Assembly (NCBI RefSeq): GCF_022965805.1
Contig: NC_133108.1
Span: 23,031,545 to 23,095,544, forward strand
Reading direction: 5' to 3'
DNA length: 64,000 bases
DNA from: Primulina eburnea
Taxonomy: Eukaryota > Streptophyta > Magnoliopsida > Lamiales > Gesneriaceae
The notes beneath the pieces are model-generated. The model searched no databases. It was not told the origin of the DNA and worked only from the letters and a program-made list of their open reading frames with translations. Below, piece after piece: positions 10,721-22,658 of this stretch (its first letter is position 1; each line of letters opens with the position of its first letter). The position numbers and the translations under genes are program-made.

Positions 10721-13700
10721 TCATATAAATAACTCGGGGTGTTTCTGTCTCATGTCTGCCTCTGTTTCCCAAGTCGCTTCCTCGATGCCATGACGACTCC
10801 ACTGAACTTTCACAAGTGGAATAGTCTTCGTTCTGAGTTGCTTATCGTTCCGATCAAGAATCTGTATCGGTTGTTCAACGTAGCTCAAGGTTTGATCAAG
10901 CTCAGCTTCGTCAGGACGAATGATATGAGAAACATCAGGCATGTATTTACGCAACATTGATACATGAAAGACGTCATGTATCCCAGATAGAGAAGGAGGA
11001 AGAGCCAGTCGATATGCTCGATCGCCAATCTTCTCTAGAATCTCGTAAGGACCAACGTATCTAGGAGACAACTTTCCACGCTTGCCAAATCTGACAACGC
11101 CTCTGAAGGGGGAAATTTTCAAGAACACTCTATCTCCTTGTTCAAATACCAACAGTCTACGTCTGATATTGGCGTATTTGGCTTGCCTATCCTGTGCTGT
11201 CTTCATTCTTTTCTGAATAACTTTCACCTTCTCAGTCATGTCACGAATCATGTCTGGCCCAAGTTCTGGCACTTCTGAAATATCATCCCAGTATAGCGGA
11301 GATCTGCACTTCTTGCCATATAAAGCTTCAAACGGTGCCATCTCAATGCTCGTCTGGTAGCTATTATTGTAAGAAAATTCACAAAGAGGTAGGGAATCTT
11401 GCCAACTAGTGCCAAAATCTAGCACCACGGCTCTCAACATATCCTCTAATGTCTGGATAGTCCGCTCTGACTGTCCGTCTGTCTGAGGATGATAAGCAGT
11501 ACTCAGGTGTAAAGTCGTACCTAAGGCCTGCTGTAAACTGTGCCAGAAGTGTGAAGTAAATCGTGGATCACGATCTGATACGATAGACTTCGGCACTCCA
11601 TGTAATCTGACTACCTCTCGCACATATATCTCCGCCATCTGATCGTGTCTGTAAGTCATTCGGTACGGGATGAAACAAGCTGATTTGGTCAATCTGTCGA
11701 TAACGACCCAAATCGCATCACAGCCTCGGGAAGATCGGGGTAACTTCGTCACGAAATCCATGGAAATGTGGTCCCATTTCCATTCAGGAATAGACAAACT
11801 CTGAAGTAACCCTCCGGGCTTCTTCCTCTCGGCCTTCACCTGTTGGCAATTTAAGCATTTAGACACATATTTGGCGATGTCTGACTTCATCTGCTTCCAC
11901 CAGAACTGTGTCTTCAAATCATTATACATCTTCCTGCCACCAGGATGGATGCTGAACCGACTGCAGTGTGCTTCGGACATAATCTGATGTCTCAAGTCTG
12001 AAACATCTGGCACTACAAGGCGGTTATTCACATACAGCACATGATCACGTACCTGATATTCTGATAAATGTCCTGATCTGACCATTTGAATCGATCTTTG
12101 CACATTCTGATCTGTTCGTTGTGCTTCTTTAATCCTCATGATGAAGTCTGGCTCAATTTGAATAACAGCAAGTCGTAGTGGCCTCCTATCTGTATAAAAT
12201 TCTAATCCAGAGAAACAGCAATTTTCAACTAATTTTGTAACACCCATGGTTGATAAGGATAATGAGCAAACCTTTCGACTTAAGGCATCTGCTGCTGCAT
12301 TTGACTTCCCTGGATAATATTTGATTTCGCAATCAAAATCTTTCAACAGATCAAGCCATCTACGTTGTCGCATATTCAGTTCTGATTGAGAAAACAAGTA
12401 TTTTAGGCTTTTATGGTCTGAATAGATCTCAAATTTCTCGCCATAAAGATAATGACGCCAGATTTTTAAGGCAAATACGATAGCCGCCAATTCCAGATCA
12501 TGAATGGGGTATCGAATCTCGTGAGTCTTCAACTGTCTTGAGGCATAAGCGACCACATGACCTCGCTGCATAAGAACACATCCCAAACCTCTGTGAGAGG
12601 CATCACAATATACAACGAAATCACCCGTACCTGAAGGAATCATCAAGACAGGTGCACTGGTCAGCCTCTTCTTCAATTCTAGAAAGCTAGACTCACACTC
12701 CTCAGACCATAGGAATGGCGCATTCTTCTGTGTCAATTGTGTGATTGGCTTGGCAATACGGGAGAAATCTTGGATGAATCGTCTATAGTATCCTGCTAGA
12801 CCCATGAAACTGCGTATTTCTGGCACAGAAGTCGGTCTCGGCCAACTGATCACAGCTTCCACTTTACTCGGATCTACAGAAATACCATCTCCAGATATGA
12901 TATGTCCCAAAAAGACAACTCGATTCAACCAAAATTCACACTTTGACAATTTGGCATACAATCTTTCATTTCTCAGTGTCTGCAACACAATTCTGAGATG
13001 TTCTGCATGCTCATTCCTGTTCTTAGAATACACCAGAATGTCGTCGATAAAGACAATAACAAAATCATCCAAATACCTCTGAAAGATTTGATTCATCAAG
13101 CCCATAAATACCGCCGGAGCATTTGTTAAACCAAAAGACATAACAATAAATTCGTAATGCCCATACCTGGTTCGAAATGCTGTTTTCGGTATGTCTACAT
13201 CTCGAACTCGAAGCTGATGATACCCGGATCGCAAATCAATCTTAGAATACACAGAGGATCCCTGCAACTGATCAAATAAATCATCAATTCTGGGCAAAGG
13301 ATACTTATTCTTTATCGTTGCCTTATTCAGTTGCCGATAATCGATACACAGCCGCATCGATCCATCTTTCTTCCGCACAAATAGCACCGGAGCGCCCCAA
13401 GGAGATACACTAGGTCTGATATATCCCTTGGCTAGAAGATCTTCCAACTGTGCCTTTAATTCTTTCAACTCTATCGGTGCCATCCTATACGGAGCTCTCG
13501 AAATAGGAGTGGTACCTGGAACCAAATCAATACTAAAATCTACCTCTCGCACCGGAGGTAACCCTGGAATCTCCTCTGGAAACACATCTGCAAATTCCCG
13601 TACTACTGGCAAATCTGCCAAGGTAGGGCTAGATTTCTGAACATCTACAGCATACACAAGGAACCCATCTGCTCCTTTCTGCAGCAACTTATTCATAGAC

Positions 13701-15259
13701 AAAGCCGAAATCAAGGGAATCCGAGATCTGGAACCCTTTCCGTAGAATTTCCACTCGTCTGTCATTTCTGGTCTGAATCTGACAATCTTGTGGAAACAAT
13801 CCACGGTGGCTCTGTACTTTGTTAACATGTCAATTCCAACAATACAATCAAAATCATCTAACCCGAGTACTATGCAATCTAGATCAATTTCATGACCCTC
13901 AAACCGTAAGATGCAATGTCTAACCGTAGTCACCGATATCAAACCACTTCCTAACGGAGAAGTAATAGACACGACATCTAGTAACGACTCAACAGGCAGA
14001 GAATGCAATAATGCAAATCGTTCTGATATGAATGTATGCGATGCACCCGTATCTATTAATATATAAGCAGGATAACCGCAAAGGAAACAGTTACCTGCAA
14101 TGACATCATCTGGGGCATCCTGTGCTTGCTCTTCAGTCAATGCAAACACCTGAGCCTGTTGTCTCTGAGGTTGACTCCCTGGCTGGCCACCTCTGGCTCG
14201 AGGCTGGGTCTGTGCTGGTGGCGGCTGAAATGAGTGAACAGATGAAGCTTGCCTCTCAGGCTGAGTCACGGAGGCAGACGATCCTACAGCCTGGAATCTC
14301 GATGCACCACTCCTCTGAGGACAGACCTTGGCATAATGCCCCTGTTGTTTGCATACGTTACACCTGCCCACTACACCTTGACATTGTTCTGTGGCATGCT
14401 TACCTCCACAAGTACTGCAATATCCACTTGCCACCTCTAGACTCTGGCCAAAACCTCTCTGTCTTGACCCGCTGGAGCTCGAAGAACTGCTCCCTGCCCT
14501 CTTAAACTGTTTACCCTTTGCTTTCAACTGATCTTTGCGTCCGCTGCTGCTACCACCACTTTCGAATCGGGGAGAAGGAGTTTGGGATGGAGGTAATGGC
14601 GGTCTCGGACTCGGAGCAACATACGGAACACTCTGTTGCCTAAGCAATCCTGCTTCTGCTCCTTTGGCACGGTTCAATGCTTCAGCGAAACTATTGGGTC
14701 TCCCAGTATTGACCAATGTAAAGACATCAGGATTTAAGCCGTTTATAAACTGATCTGCCATGGCCTCATCATTGCCTGAAACGTGAGGTGCAAAGCGAAG
14801 CAAAGAAGAAAATTTAGCCACGTACTCTTCAATGTTCAATTGCCCTTGCCTCAGGTTTGCAAATTCAGCGCCTTTATCTTTGCGATAGGATACAGGGAAG
14901 AATCGCTGATAGAACTCCGTCTTGAATGCTTTCCATGTAACCTCGGTGCCACGCTGTTCTAGTGCTCTCCTTATATTCACCCACCAATACTTAGCCACGT
15001 CTTGTAGTTGATGGCCAATGAGTTTCACTCGCTTCTCGTCACTATATTCCAGAGACTCGAATAACATTTCGATATCCTCCAACCAGCTTTCACATTCGAT
15101 TGCATTTTCTATACCCTTGAGGGTCGGTGGTCGGCATGACTGGAATCGCTTTAATAGAGTCTCCATGTGCGTAGCAGTGACATCCATCGTATCCCCGGAT
15201 GTGCTACCCTGTTCTGGTGCTGGTGGTCGTACTGGCACGGCTGCTCTTCTAGGAGGCAT
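10721..15259 (-). CDS. Element C Gag-Pol polyprotein, intact chromovirus
   Basis: An unbroken frame encodes about 1512 residues. I chose the start at MPPRRA because related elements begin MPPKR or MPPRR; an upstream Met at 15274 adds five residues. Counting from 15274, Gag has a zinc knuckle [14 protein letters not shown] (about 305-318), then protease DTGAS (408), RT with [10 protein letters not shown] (about 740-750), RNase H with CDAS (Asp 891), DLELAA and SDHKS (Asp 953), integrase finger H-H-C-C (1103-1143), and the integrase triad Asp 1173, Asp 1234, Glu 1270, an exact D35E spacing. The C-terminal 50 residues (PIQILDR...EEATWE) are a chromodomain-like tail, which in chromoviruses directs insertion to heterochromatin. 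All catalytic residues are present. There is no intron. Confidence 0.97.
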   Translation of the reverse strand: MPPRRAAVPVRPPAPEQGSTSGDTMDVTATHMETLLKRFQSCRPPTLKGIENAIECESWLEDIEMLFESLEYSDEKRVKLIGHQLQDVAKYWWVNIRRALEQRGTEVTWKAFKTEFYQRFFPVSYRKDKGAEFANLRQGQLNIEEYVAKFSSLLRFAPHVSGNDEAMADQFINGLNPDVFTLVNTGRPNSFAEALNRAKGAEAGLLRQQSVPYVAPSPRPPLPPSQTPSPRFESGGSSSGRKDQLKAKGKQFKRAGSSSSSSSGSRQRGFGQSLEVASGYCSTCGGKHATEQCQGVVGRCNVCKQQGHYAKVCPQRSGASRFQAVGSSASVTQPERQASSVHSFQPPPAQTQPRARGGQPGSQPQRQQAQVFALTEEQAQDAPDDVIAGNCFLCGYPAYILIDTGASHTFISERFALLHSLPVESLLDVVSITSPLGSGLISVTTVRHCILRFEGHEIDLDCIVLGLDDFDCIVGIDMLTKYRATVDCFHKIVRFRPEMTDEWKFYGKGSRSRIPLISALSMNKLLQKGADGFLVYAVDVQKSSPTLADLPVVREFADVFPEEIPGLPPVREVDFSIDLVPGTTPISRAPYRMAPIELKELKAQLEDLLAKGYIRPSVSPWGAPVLFVRKKDGSMRLCIDYRQLNKATIKNKYPLPRIDDLFDQLQGSSVYSKIDLRSGYHQLRVRDVDIPKTAFRTRYGHYEFIVMSFGLTNAPAVFMGLMNQIFQRYLDDFVIVFIDDILVYSKNRNEHAEHLRIVLQTLRNERLYAKLSKCEFWLNRVVFLGHIISGDGISVDPSKVEAVISWPRPTSVPEIRSFMGLAGYYRRFIQDFSRIAKPITQLTQKNAPFLWSEECESSFLELKKRLTSAPVLMIPSGTGDFVVYCDASHRGLGCVLMQRGHVVAYASRQLKTHEIRYPIHDLELAAIVFALKIWRHYLYGEKFEIYSDHKSLKYLFSQSELNMRQRRWLDLLKDFDCEIKYYPGKSNAAADALSRKVCSLSLSTMGVTKLVENCCFSGLEFYTDRRPLRLAVIQIEPDFIMRIKEAQRTDQNVQRSIQMVRSGHLSEYQVRDHVLYVNNRLVVPDVSDLRHQIMSEAHCSRFSIHPGGRKMYNDLKTQFWWKQMKSDIAKYVSKCLNCQQVKAERKKPGGLLQSLSIPEWKWDHISMDFVTKLPRSSRGCDAIWVVIDRLTKSACFIPYRMTYRHDQMAEIYVREVVRLHGVPKSIVSDRDPRFTSHFWHSLQQALGTTLHLSTAYHPQTDGQSERTIQTLEDMLRAVVLDFGTSWQDSLPLCEFSYNNSYQTSIEMAPFEALYGKKCRSPLYWDDISEVPELGPDMIRDMTEKVKVIQKRMKTAQDRQAKYANIRRRLLVFEQGDRVFLKISPFRGVVRFGKRGKLSPRYVGPYEILEKIGDRAYRLALPPSLSGIHDVFHVSMLRKYMPDVSHIIRPDEAELDQTLSYVEQPIQILDRNDKQLRTKTIPLVKVQWSRHGIEEATWETEADMRQKHPELFI

Positions 15260-15503
15260 GAATCTGCTATACAAACAGTTTAGAATACAAGCTATACCAA
15301 CTGTCTCAGCCCTCCTCTGATCATTTACCTCTGATCCAGAATTGGTTCTGATTCAGTCTTAACCAATACATGCTGTAATACAAATCAGGTAACCATACAA
15401 CATGCAACAATGAAAGCAATAAACCATGCTATCATATCAAAAGCAAGGAAGATGACTCGATCTACCCCGCTCATGCTATTCTATCTCAATCTACAGAACC
15501 TAA

Positions 15504-15516
15504 GGCTCTGATACCA
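15504..15516 (-). other. Primer binding site, element C (tRNA-iMet)
   Basis: Minus-strand TGGTATCAGAGCC lies five bases inside the 5' LTR and matches initiator tRNA-Met. Confidence 0.95.
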
Positions 15517-15846
15517 CCTGTTGTGGGGACCCGGGCTCTAACTCTTTTCTTTGGGATTAAATGGATCGTTATTATAAAAAGTGGGTCAAATTTTTCGTTT
15601 TACAACATTAAATCTAATGTATATAAACAAGCGTACATTCTTTATTTAAATTACAAACATAAGGTACAACATGTCTTGTTCCAACCATTATTAACAACTA
15701 GTAAGTAAATACAGTACATGTCAAAAGTACAACTACTAGTTCTTCTGCTAAGCCCGAGATCACCACGCTATGTCCATCTCTCATCCTCTGCGTGACCCAG
15801 ATCCTGCCCCACCTGTTGTTATGCACACATACAGACATAACAACAG

Positions 15847-15859
15847 CCGGAAACTCCGG
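15847..15859 (-). promoter_or_regulatory. Hairpin upstream of leader acceptor (C 5' LTR)
   Basis: CCGGA and TCCGG pair over a 3-base loop, 34 nt before the predicted ACAACAG acceptor. The F equivalent (32396-32409) has the same stem with loop ATTA and the same 34-nt distance. Confidence 0.5.
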
Positions 15860-16438
15860 TGAGAACAAATCCCAGTATAAACATGTATACATGCATATAA
15901 TCAATCTAAACATGAAACATGCTATCATGAATGACAATCATATAAACATGCAATGCAATGCGAATCAACCCATGTCTGGACTCGACTCGACTAGAACTCT
16001 AGGGATCCCGGTGTGAATAAGACGTCAATGGCTGTCACCTACCCTCCCAATCGGGGTGACTGTACGTCTTATTCCTAGATTTCGGTCAGAACTGTATCAA
16101 CGGCTGCAATAAGAGTAATGGCTACTCCTAAGCTGAGATACACCGAACATCTAGATAGTTAACAATGACTGTCAACGACTCTCCTATCTTAAATGCAATG
16201 AATATCAATCTGTAAACAAAGCATGCTTATATTCATATCTGAATATCACAATGATCATGTATATGTAAATGCAATGCTAAAATCAAAGCATAATCATGTT
16301 ACAAGATTTGAATAAAATTCTATAAACAATTCATAACAGGATACCATATATACAATAATTCTAGTATGTGGTTTTGGTTTGGGAACTCAAATAATATCTT
16401 ATTTGAGTTATGGCTTCCCAAACAAACATAGCTTATAC

Positions 16439-16502
16439 CTTTCTTGTTGAACAGTCGGTGTCAAAGTCTCGAGATCAGTATGTCAACTCTGTCAAGTTTA
16501 GT
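16439..16502 (-). other. Predicted 64-nt leader exon in C 5' LTR
   Basis: On the minus strand ATTTCAG precedes and AAAG|GTATAAGC follows a 64-nt segment. F has the same flanks around 63 nt and M around 54 nt. The flanking introns would be 16503-16866 (364 nt) and 15813-16438 (626 nt). Splicing is inferred from consensus and from conservation in related LTRs. Confidence 0.5.
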
Positions 16503-17027
16503 CTGAAATGACAATGTGTAGATATATTCTATCAATGTACCACTCAACAAATCTTGTACAATTCAATTATCGGTCTCGGTATAAATTGACGGCATAACGA
16601 CGTATTTCTTCAATACCGATAATTCAACAACACTAAACTCAATATCAACAATTCCTAATCTCCTCAAAATACAAAGTCTCACACTGAAATATCCCATCTC
16701 AACTCAATAAACATGCTGGAAATCGAAACTATAGCATATGACATCCGTTCTTTGATCCGTTTGCGATTCTACAATATCTATTATCTCAAGAACATAATAT
16801 ATAGTTCAATTCATCATTTTCCCAACACATAAATATCAAAACATGCTGGAATTAAATGAAACTTACATTACTTTGAAGCTAGTAGCACAAGGATTACAAA
16901 TCTAAGCTCGGATTAAAATCGGTTGATAAAATCTTGCACAACCACCATTTAAAAGCATGAAGGAACTTGTATTGCTCTAGAGCTCTCGGTCAAGTGCTGG
17001 AGTGAAAAGGAATGAATTGAAGACACA

Positions 17028-17036
17028 TTATATATA
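17028..17036 (-). promoter_or_regulatory. TATA box, element C promoter
   Basis: TATATATAA on the minus strand, about 50 bp downstream of the hairpin array, is a canonical TATA box. It should set the transcription start of C some 30 bp further on. Confidence 0.65.
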
Positions 17037-17083
17037 CTTTGCATGTCTAAGAACACATGGCTCATCCTTGGGTGTACACGGCT

Positions 17084-17250
17084 CTCGCTCGGGCGGTCAA
17101 AAGTTGCCGCCCGGGCGAGTAATTCTCGGCCCTCGCCCATTCCAGCAGCCTCGCTCGGGCGGTCAAAAACATCCGCCCGGGCGAGTGACTCCCGGCCCTC
17201 TTCTCCGAGGCACTCTCGCTCGGGCGGTCAAAAATGTCCGCCCGGGCGAG
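17084..17250 (-). repeat. Three GC-rich hairpin units (C 5' LTR)
   Basis: The same three inverted repeats as at 10334-10500, here directly upstream of the TATA box and so in U3. Confidence 0.9.
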
Positions 17251-17369
17251 TCACTTCGCCCAACAGTTTACATATTTAAATTTTAAATCTCAAAATGATC
17301 TGGTTGCATTCATATCTACTCAACATCGATAATCTCAAACTAACGTGTTATAAAATCTTGGGCATTACA

Positions 17370-19410
17370 GATTCTCATCTATTGCAGTACCTTTGACATC
17401 CTTGACTAAGAAGAATGCAAAGTTTATTTGGGGAGCCGAGTGTCAAGACAATTTTGATAAATTAAAGCAAACTTCGATATCAGAACCAGTGTTGTCTATG
17501 CCATCGGGGCAAGGAGAGTATGTCATTTATACCGACGCTTCTAAACTTGGTTTCCAGCGTAGTTCTGATGCAAAATGACCGAGTTATGGCCTATGCGTCA
17601 AGGTAGTTGAAAATTCACTAGAAAAACTACACTACTCTTGATCTTGAGCTTGCAGCAGTAGTTTTTGCATTGAAGATTTGGAGACATTACTTGTATGGGG
17701 ATAAGGGCAAAATATTCACCGATCATAAGTGTTTGAAATACTTCTTCACCCAAAAGAGTTGAATATGAGGCAACGAAGGTGGCTAGAGTTAGTGAAAGAC
17801 TACGATTGCGATATTAGCTACCATTTGGGGAAAGCTAATGTAGTGGCGACGCATTGAGTAGAAAAGCAGCAATTATCACTCATCTATCACTTCAAAGACC
17901 GTTGCAGTCCGAGATACAGTAGTTTTGCTTACAGTTTATGCTAGGGGCAAGGCCCCTAGGCTTGCCATATTATCAGTACAATCGACTTTGAGAGATATAA
18001 TTCGTGATGGGCAGTCTACTGATGAGAAGTTGCAGAAGTGGAGAGTTAGAGATGAAGCCAAGGGTCGGGAGTTATATTCCGAGGTGGATGGTATAGTTCG
18101 TTATCGAGATCGTTTATGGGTTCCTAGTGACGATTCTTTGAGAGATCCTATTATGGAAGAAGCTCATGACACACCATATTCCATTAATTCGGGCAGCACA
18201 AAAATGTACAAAGATTTCCAGTTGTTATATTGGTGGCCAGGCATGAAGAGAGACATTTTGAAATTTGTATCCAAATGTTTGACTTGTTAGAAAGTCAAAG
18301 TAGAGCATCAAAGACCACCAGGGAAACTTAAGCCACTTCCTATTCCCGAGTGTAAATGGGAAAATATTACCATGGACTTTGTTGTGGGATTGCCGAAGAC
18401 TAGTAAGGGATTCAACGCTATATGGGTGATAGTGGATTGTCTTACGAAATCAGCGCATTTTCTACGTATCAAGACGATATTCACCATGATTTAGTATGCA
18501 GAGTTATATATTCGAGAGATAGTTCGTCTACATGGGATTACTGCATTTATCGTTTCTGACAGAGATCCAAGATTCACGTAATCTTTTTGGTAGAGTCTGC
18601 ATGCAACGATGGAGAGCAAGTTATTAACCAGTACAACATTCCATCCTCAAACCGATGGTCAGTCCAAAAGAGTTATACAAATTCTAGAAGATCTACTGCG
18701 AGCTTGTGTTATTGATTTCCAAGGCAGTTGGGAACCAAAGTTACCCCAGTGGAGTTCACCTACAATAATAGTTCTCAATCATCTATCGGGATGACTCCTT
18801 TTGAGTATGGAAGAAAATGTAGATCTCCTATTCATTGGGACGAGGTTGGTGAAAGAAGAGAAATTGGTCCGGATGTGATTGAAGAGACTGCAAAGCTTAT
18901 AGTCAAAATTTTTGATAGAACGAAGACTGCACAAAGCCGACAAAAGAGTTATGCTGACAAGAGACGAAGAGACTTAGAGTTTTCAGTGGGAGATCACGTA
19001 TTTGTGAACATAGCACATATGAAAGGTGTTATGCGTTTTGGTAAGAAAGGCAAGCTTATTCCAAGATTTATAGGTCTGTTCGAGATTTTAGAGAGGATTG
19101 GGTCACTAGCTTATAGAGTGGCATTGCCACCGGTGCTTTCTGGAGTTCACAATGTGTTCCATATTTCGATGCTGCGAAAGTAAATGTCGAATACACCACA
19201 TGTGCTAAATTATGAACCTCTACAATTAACTCCAAATATGACTTATGAAAAAAGACCTGTCCAAATCTTGGCAAGGCAAGAAATAATACTCCGAAACAAA
19301 GTCATTCCAATGGTCAAGGTCAAGTGGCTGAATCCCTCGAAAGAAGAAGATACTTCGGAAACGGAAAGGGACTTGAGGAGTCGCTATCCAGAGCTATTCG
19401 GTAACTTATA
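17370..19410 (+). pseudogene. Element B pol, second part (RNase H, IN, chromodomain)
   Basis: The reading resumes after element C with the tail of RT, RNase H (YTDASKLG, then a frameshift), the integrase finger, the integrase core ([16 protein letters not shown] with a stop soon after), the C-terminal integrase domain and a chromodomain-like tail (PVQILAR...). It is in at least six pieces. The loss of most of its frames contrasts with intact E of the same lineage and marks B as the oldest element in the window. Confidence 0.9.
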
Positions 19411-19433
19411 ATTTCGAGTATGAAATTTTATTT

Positions 19434-19446
19434 AAGGGTGGGAGGA
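19434..19446 (+). other. Polypurine tract, element B
   Basis: AAGGGTGGGAGGA lies directly before the LTR start TGTAAGATCC. Confidence 0.8.
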
Positions 19447-19448
19447 AT

Positions 19449-21846
19449 TGTAAGATCCAAAATTAAGACGACGTAATTCAACTGCATGCAAATCTAGGAA
19501 ATATGAAAAATAATTAATTAATTGAATATTATTGTTAAATTGATTATGTGTCATGTTTACATGATGTTTTAGTAGTTTTCTACTTACATGCATTAAAATG
19601 TATTTTAAAGGATTATTCGAGTTGCGAGGAACGGAGACCGATGGCTGAAAAATAGAAAATATTTTTATTAAATAGTTGTTTTTAATTATTTAAAATATGA
19701 TTGATGCTTTTGCATATTTTTGAAAATAAGGGGTTTTGAGGTGATTTTATACGTCGAGACGTAAATTTTATCGGTGTTGGTTTTTCCACAAAAATATGAA
19801 GGTATTGGCAACCCGGCTAATAAATTTACAAACTTTTCTAAACAAAATTATTTTTAATATTTTAATTAAACACTAATGGGCCTAATTTACATCTTAGTGG
19901 GCCTAAGCATTGTTAGTAGTTTATTTAATATTAAAGCACAAAAACCCCACCCCAAACCCTCATAAAACTCACAACACTTTCAGATTACTCTCCCAAAACC
20001 CTCTCCAATTTTTACACGACACACACACCTAAATATTCAAGAGAAAGATCGAAAATTTCAAGGGAAATTCAGCCTAGGTTTCTTGTCGCCGTTCTTCGCG
20101 TCGTCAATGGAGTTCCGTGCGTAAAATACGCACACACACCTTTTTCTTTCTTTCAAACATCTATCACACCATATTAATTATCTAAGCATATTTTGAAGGA
20201 AAACATGGCGCACAAGTTGTATTTTCGTAACTACATGCATACATGTTCTAAACTTGTGTTATTTGATTCCAAATTCATGATTTTGTGTGCTTAGAGGGCT
20301 GCCATGATTAGAACACAATCAATAATTGTTTTACACGGGTTTAGGGTCCTAGAACATCACCAAAACATTGCACAAACATGAAACACGCAAGTTGGAATTG
20401 AAAATGGGAATGGGTTGATCATAGGGCTTGGTTTTCATTAGGTTGATGGTTGTCCTGGTCTTGTCTTGGGGCCAGGGTTCAGTCAGGGTCTATGTGAGTC
20501 AGGGAGGGAGTTATAGCCATGCTAGGACTCGAGCACAAGGGCTCAGAAGGAGGCCTAGCAAGCTAGGACTCCCACCCGAGAGCCCAAGGGAAAACGAGCA
20601 GGGCTGCGCGGGCTTGTGCAGGTTAGATGGCTCTGCCTGGGGGCTTAAGGCTGGGTTAGGGTGAGCCTTAGCGTCCTATGAAGGTGCACAAGAGGCTGGT
20701 TCAGGGCTAGTTGGGTTGGATAGGTCCTAGGTGCTTAAATAAGAGTCCTTGCCAAAGTGGGAGTCTCGGCAATGCAAGAGCTGGAGTTGGGACTTTGGTT
20801 TCTGTGGCCAGGTTTTTGTCCATGGATTCCAAGGTTCCAGGAGGGTGGCCAGAGGGGTTGGTCAGGGTTTGGTCCAGCATGGCTTGAGGGTGGCTCAAGG
20901 AAATCGGGACATGGCTCGGGGTTGAAACTTATGTGTCAAGTTATGGTTTTTCCTTGTTAAATAAATCAAAACACGGCTCACGAGGGTCGAGTTGTAGTTC
21001 ACGAGGGCTAAAATAATATAAAAATTCTAAGTTTTGAATCTAGAAATTTTATATTAATGTTTGAAACTTTTCAGCATTAAAACACATTAAAAACGGTTAA
21101 TTAAAGATTAATTAAAAAGTCTAGTATTAAGGCTAAATAAAATAATGAGAATTTTAATTTAGGCTTCAATTATTATTTGGGACATGTTAGAGACAACGAA
21201 ATTAAGAAAAAGTCAAATTCGAGGAATTCTACGTCTAAGGGTAAAACGGTAATTTTACACCTAAAAATTAGTAAACGTCTAGTTGTATCCTAATTGCTGT
21301 TTGTATGCTAATATGATTATTTTAAATGTTTATGAATTTTTATATGTTAAATTATGATTTTTAAATGTTTGTGGATTTTTATTGTTTAAATATGGACATT
21401 TAAAAGATATGTTGCATGCTTGGTTTAATAGAAAAACGATATTATTATGCATATTTTATAAAGTGATGGAAATACGAAATGTTGAAGGATGTAAAGGGAT
21501 TGTGACTAATACGATGATATGTTGGAGATATCGTGAGGGTTAAGGTCTTAGTAGGAGCCCGACAATCGTATGTCCTTGGATACGAATACAAATACGATGA
21601 TATGATAATACGTAAGGCCAAGGCCCAGTTGACGGGTGAAAGTGTCGCTGTTGACCCCACCGCCCAGTACTGTGGTTACATGTAGATGGATCAATCGCCC
21701 AACACGTTGTCGAACATGAAAGTCACAATCAACGATCTGAATTCAACAAAACATGAATATGAATATGAAAAAGTAAATGTTGATGATGATATGTATATGT
21801 TATGATAATATGAAAATGTTTATGATTTTACATGGTTATGAAAATG
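19449..21846 (+). mobile_element. Element B 3' LTR, first part
   Basis: The LTR starts TGTAAGATCCAAAATT. It continues after element D at 30277, as shown by the AAATG duplication on both sides of D. It includes a plant leader-like stretch near 19940-20090, a GC-rich segment (20440-20940) with many short open frames but no recognisable protein, and CCCAGTACTGTGG near 21662, which recurs in E, H and I. I see no array of clean palindromes here. Confidence 0.85.
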
Positions 21847-22059
21847 TGTAATAGCCGAGCCCGGTGTACGGTACGGTTTAAGTTTTCGTATGTTATAGAT
21901 TTATTGATTAAGTTTAAGTTTAGATGTGATGATTAGAGTTGTGATTATGGGCCATAGTATTGTTGGTTATTATTGTCTTGAGGTGTTAGTTGTTGTTGGT
22001 TGTTCGTTTCAGTGTTTTGGTTCGATTTTATTGCCTTAGTTTGTGTCTTGGCCGTGGCA

Positions 22060-22272
22060 GCACTGCACCCGCAGTCAGTGTAAGGACCGTACCCGCGGTC
22101 GTAATTGTTGGATTTTGTGGGTTTTACCGTGGATTCACCGCACCCGCGGTGATGTTAGTACCGCACCCGCGGTAATTGCAGGACCGCACCCGCGGTCATC
22201 GAGTTTGGATTTTTGGTGGATTGCCGAGAGCTTAGCGCACCCGCGGTGCTTGTTGGCAGCGCACCCGCGGTG
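22060..22272 (+). repeat. CCGCACCCGCGG palindrome array, 7 units (D 5' LTR)
   Basis: Seven units related to ACCGCACCCGCGGT. The matching array in the 3' LTR (27420-27650) has eight. Confidence 0.88.
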
Positions 22273-22617
22273 ATGAACAGTAGAGGTATGGTCGAGATAT
22301 TTAGTACCTTTTTGGATGGTTGACTTCACTTTTTACCTTTCCCTTTCCTCTCAATCTCGTTTTTCTCTCTTAGAACAAGGGTTTTCTCCATTTTCTTTCA
22401 TTTCCTACCTTTGATTCTTGGATTTAGTTGGAGTTTCGAGTTGAGATCGAAGTTCTTGGTTGCTCTAGGAAGCTTAGGTAAGCTTTTGGTAGATTTATTT
22501 CTTGGTTTTGAAGAAGAGATATTGTAGGTTTGTTGTGTTTATGGATTTATGGATTATTTGGCATAAGTTCTTGGATATTGAGTTGATGTTGGTGTTATTT
22601 ATGGATTATTGTTGTAG

Positions 22618-22658
22618 GTGGTGTATCAAGAGCATAGATTGAGGTGTTCTTGTGGTTT
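22618..22658 (+). other. Predicted 41-nt leader exon in D 5' LTR
   Basis: It is bounded by TTGTTGTAG and GTAAGTGG. Introns would be 22478-22617 (140 nt) and 22659-23191 (533 nt, ending GTGATGCAG). The 3' LTR copy is 27995-28035, also 41 nt. Confidence 0.5.

Larger units (their letters stand above)
8772..17369 (-). mobile_element. Element C: complete young Ty3/gypsy chromovirus (minus strand)
   Basis: Two LTRs (8772-10620 and 15522-17369) flank a polypurine tract, an unbroken gag-pol and a primer site, all on the minus strand. The target GATTC is duplicated at 8767-8771 and 17370-17374. I counted 3 substitutions and one 1-base length difference between the LTRs, about 0.06 My at an assumed 1.3e-8 per site per year. 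C sits in the RT-RNase H junction of element B. Everything needed for movement appears present. Confidence 0.97.
15522..17369 (-). mobile_element. Element C 5' LTR
   Basis: This 1848-bp LTR reads TGTAATGCCC...GTCCCCACA on the minus strand. In transcription order: hairpin array 17084-17250, TATA box 17028-17036, first leader donor GTAAGTTTC at 16866, predicted exon 16439-16502, second donor GTATAAGC at 16438, a small hairpin 15847-15859, acceptor ACAACAG at 15813, then the terminal part and the primer site. Confidence 0.97.

Noticed and set aside
20428..20664. 78-codon frame in the GC-rich part of the B LTR
   Set aside because: No recognisable motif; it is inside an old LTR and broken by many stops just beyond.
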